A stretch of DNA of 12,801 nt from Clavulina sp. PMI_390 (taxonomy: Eukaryota; Basidiomycota; Agaricomycetes; Cantharellales; Hydnaceae), in the NCBI GenBank assembly GCA_015039315.1, contig WIDE01000109.1, positions 92,154-104,954 of the forward strand. The letters are read 5' to 3'. Under the pieces are notes generated by a model that was given only the letters and a program-made list of their open reading frames with translations, made no database searches and was not told where the DNA came from. This document shows, piece by piece, positions 9,022 to 12,801 of the stretch. Position 1 is the stretch's first letter. Each line of letters starts with the position of its first letter. Position numbers and translations under genes: made by a program.

Positions 9022-10766
9022 ATGAGCTCGTTCAAGCGAAAAGGATCGGCCACAGGTGGAGGTTCAGGACGCCAGAGTCTGCCGCCTGGAACACGCTCCA
9101 GCTCTAATGTCTCGTCTGTGCCTTACCTTTCAACTGGAATTGCGTCCCTGGATGACGTCCTTGGCGGTGGCATCCCACTGGGTTCTGTTCTCATCGTCCT
9201 TGCTCCCGATCTGCACTCGGCATGGGGAACTCTTATCCAACGTTACTTTGCTGCACAAGGCATCGCTCTCGGTCAACAAGTTGCAGTGCTAGGTGACGAG
9301 GAGGATGCAGCCAATTTCGTCAATGGGTGCATGTGGCTTCCCCCTTCCAAAGACTCAGCAGACACCTCCGGGACCTCGGCCTCAGGGAGTGGCGCCCAAA
9401 AGTCTTCAAAGGCGGATGAAGAAGATGAGGAAGCAGCGGACAGTGACGCGAAAATCAAGATCGCTTGGCGATACGAAAAAATGCAGCAATTTCAGACTAC
9501 GATCGCTTCTAGTTCTTCATCGTGTATGCCACCTATTCGTCATGAATCCATGCTATATCCCGCGCTCAAGAATAATTGATATGCTCTCTAGCTGATGGCT
9601 ACTGCGATACCTTTGACCTGACAACTAGAATCCCCGAGTCAGTTGTTGATGCCGCCAAGAAGGCGAGCTTACTGAAAATTATTTCGGCGGAAGGGCCACT
9701 CGGAAATGTGTTCCACACTTATATAAAAGCTCTGAAATCATTCATTGCCAAAGCGAAGGGTCGAAACACTACACGGCAGGCGATGAGGCTCTCTGTGCCT
9801 GATCTTGGGTCGCCATCCTGGGGCGATCCCACTCCCCAGGTGAGAGAATCCATAACATTGTCTTCAAAATTACTGATTCTAGTATGACTCCCGAATAGAC
9901 TATTCTCTCTTTCATAAATTCGTTACGAACCACAATAAGGTCGACAGATATCGCAGCCCTGGTGACTCTGCCTCCCCACTTATGTGTGGAATCACCAGTG
10001 TTTCCCTCATCGCCAGGAGCTAGTGCTTCGCACGGTTCCACACCAACGGCTGGTCATTGGCATCAGAAAATCAGTTTCCTGACCGACGGTTGCATTCTGT
10101 TGACGAGCTTCGGAGGTGTGTTCAGATCCATCTATTCAAAGCTACACCTGCTCGTCACTCACTGAACCTTTGAACGGCGACCGAATAATATCTACAGCTG
10201 ATCCTGCCCTTGCACCCCTGTTCAAATCCTATCATGGTGCTTTGCGAGTCTTACGCTCGCCAACCCTCCATACGCTCCTTCCCGCCTCGCATAAGCACTC
10301 CATTCTCCGCGGTCTCCGTCCTTCCTCCACCACGTCTCATTCATCCTCATCCTCATCGATGTCCATGGGGACCGCCGACTCGACAGGGACGGGAGAGAAT
10401 AATCTTGCATTCCGCTGCACGAGGAAACGATTTGTGATTGAAACACTGCATCTGGATGCGGAAGGTGGTGTCGGAGAGCGGAGGACTAGTGCGCCCCCGA
10501 GTGCCGTGACGCAAGCTCATGCACACGGGCATGGCGCTGATCATTCCCATAAGCATGTGCATGCAGCATCCTCGGGACCAGCCTCCATTGCGATCGAACT
10601 TCCCGCCAATCCTCCCTCAGGCGAGACGCAGAATACTTCCACTTCGACACCCCTCTCACCATCGACAGACCCGTCCTCTCCACCTCCAGCTAAACCGCGG
10701 AAGAGTGCCATGAAGAATAAGCGTGTGGCTTTCCAGTCCGACAGACCAGATCTGTATGACTTCTGA
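9022..10766 (+). CDS. ELP4: Elongator complex protein 4 (PAXNEB family)
   Basis: Four exons: 9022-9523, 9592-9839, 9899-10115 and 10198-10766, with introns of 68, 59 and 82 bases, giving 511 residues (yeast Elp4 is 456). Elp4 forms a hexameric RecA-like ring with Elp5 and Elp6 in Elongator, which places carboxymethyl-type side chains on U34 of tRNAs. Family marks are [20 protein letters not shown] at 36-55, [13 protein letters not shown] near 147-160, YCDTFDL with TRIPESVV just after the first splice, ALVTLPPHL in exon 3, and [18 protein letters not shown] near 396-413. As in other Elp4 proteins the P-loop lacks a GKT signature. Two low-complexity inserts stand out: an acidic stretch at about 131-145 and a His-rich stretch at 430-444. 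The 9022 ATG is the first in frame; upstream the frame has only a GTG. The protein ends in a Ser/Pro-rich tail and a basic stretch. Confidence 0.93.
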
Positions 10767-11087
10767 GGTTAGAGACGTTTGGACCCACTGCATGCTTCTT
10801 CTCATCGAATTACAAGATAGTGTAATTTGCACAGCTAATAGGCCGTTCTGGAGGAACATGTAGACAGGGGGCTTTCCACCTATATTATTTAATTCGGTAG
10901 CATTCATTTCTGGACCTTTTTCCCATCTGTGCGTATATTGAGGTGAAGGAAGAGATGTTTGGTCCGACGCCGACGTAAATTATGCTCCATTTATTCATTC
11001 TACTGCTCTAGTCATTTCAAGTCGTCGACTCATTCTCTCCTCTCTTCCACACCAAAAAAAAAACTTGTCGAGTCATATTACACGACG
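10767..11087. other. ELP4-LYS1 intergenic region with 3' UTR hairpin
   Basis: This 321-base tandem spacer holds the ELP4 3' region and the LYS1 promoter. A perfect hairpin with seven-base arms AATTACA/TGTAATT and a six-base loop lies at 10808-10827. Close to LYS1 there is a pyrimidine-rich stretch (about 11034-11050) and a run of A (11054-11063), a common fungal promoter/leader layout. No other gene was seen. Confidence 0.6.
11025..11076 (+). promoter_or_regulatory. Two near-matches to the Gcn4/CPC1 site before LYS1
   Basis: TCGACTCAT at 11025-11033 and TCGAGTCAT at 11068-11076 (reverse complement ATGACTCGA) each match seven of nine positions of the Gcn4/CPC1 consensus ATGACTCAT. The second is only 12 bases from the ATG and probably within the leader. 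General amino acid control of lysine genes is known in fungi; use of these sites is inferred. Confidence 0.3.
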
Positions 11088-12514
<1,427 letters not shown>

Positions 12515-12801
12515 AGCGACTATACTCTGCACGACCAGCCTTGTTGTAATTCAAGTACATGTAATACGCCGCTAAATGAAGGATTTTCCAGTCTCCTCCG
12601 CTAGCTAATAATAGCCAGGCCACGATTTGCCCGCTGAACGCAGGCCGTTGAGTCCCAATTTCCTTTTCAGGAGCCGTGTGAATCGTCCTGCCACTCAGCC
12701 TTCAGTTCCACGTCCCCCAAATCTCATCTGCCTTACAGTGTGTGCGCAACGACAACTCCTTTACTACACGAATATTCTGATTTCCGGGCCGCGATTGTGA
12801 A
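12515..12801. other. Region downstream of LYS1
   Basis: These 287 bases follow the LYS1 stop codon. They presumably begin with its 3' untranslated region. No start of another gene, RNA gene or repeat was recognised before the window ends. Confidence 0.5.

Overview
The window looks like nuclear DNA of a basidiomycete fungus, probably an agaricomycete. Genes on both strands are broken by many short GT-AG introns (about 53-90 bases, one of 147). Reading frames join cleanly across them into known fungal families. No tRNA, rRNA, CRISPR or recognisable transposon was seen. All exon borders below were worked out by hand from splice consensus, frame and family resemblance.

Left half (1-5177) is accessory in character. 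An F-box-type gene on the minus strand runs off the left edge (1-1025). About 1 kb without a convincing gene follows. Next is a secreted class 3 lipase with eight exons (2051-3452, plus strand). It converges on a minus-strand gene (3595-5177) whose third exon resembles the fungal OTT_1508-like deaminase family but seems to lack the metal-binding cysteines. That gene is the least ordinary thing in the window.

Right half (5502-12514) is housekeeping. SPB1 (minus strand, eight exons, about 963 residues) encodes the nucleolar rRNA 2'-O-methyltransferase and 60S assembly factor. It is divergent from ELP4 (plus strand, four exons, about 511 residues), a subunit of the Elongator complex that modifies wobble uridines in tRNA. 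Only 87 bases separate their start codons, so they must share a very compact bidirectional promoter. Then comes LYS1 (plus strand, five exons, 377 residues), the last enzyme of the fungal alpha-aminoadipate lysine pathway.

SPB1 and ELP4 both serve the translation machinery (ribosome assembly and tRNA modification), and LYS1 supplies an amino acid. No physical or pathway link joins the left-half genes to these. The main points for follow-up are the degenerate deaminase-like exon, the SPB1/ELP4 promoter, several introns that keep the frame open if retained, a histidine-rich insert in Elp4, and the absence of a peroxisomal signal on Lys1.
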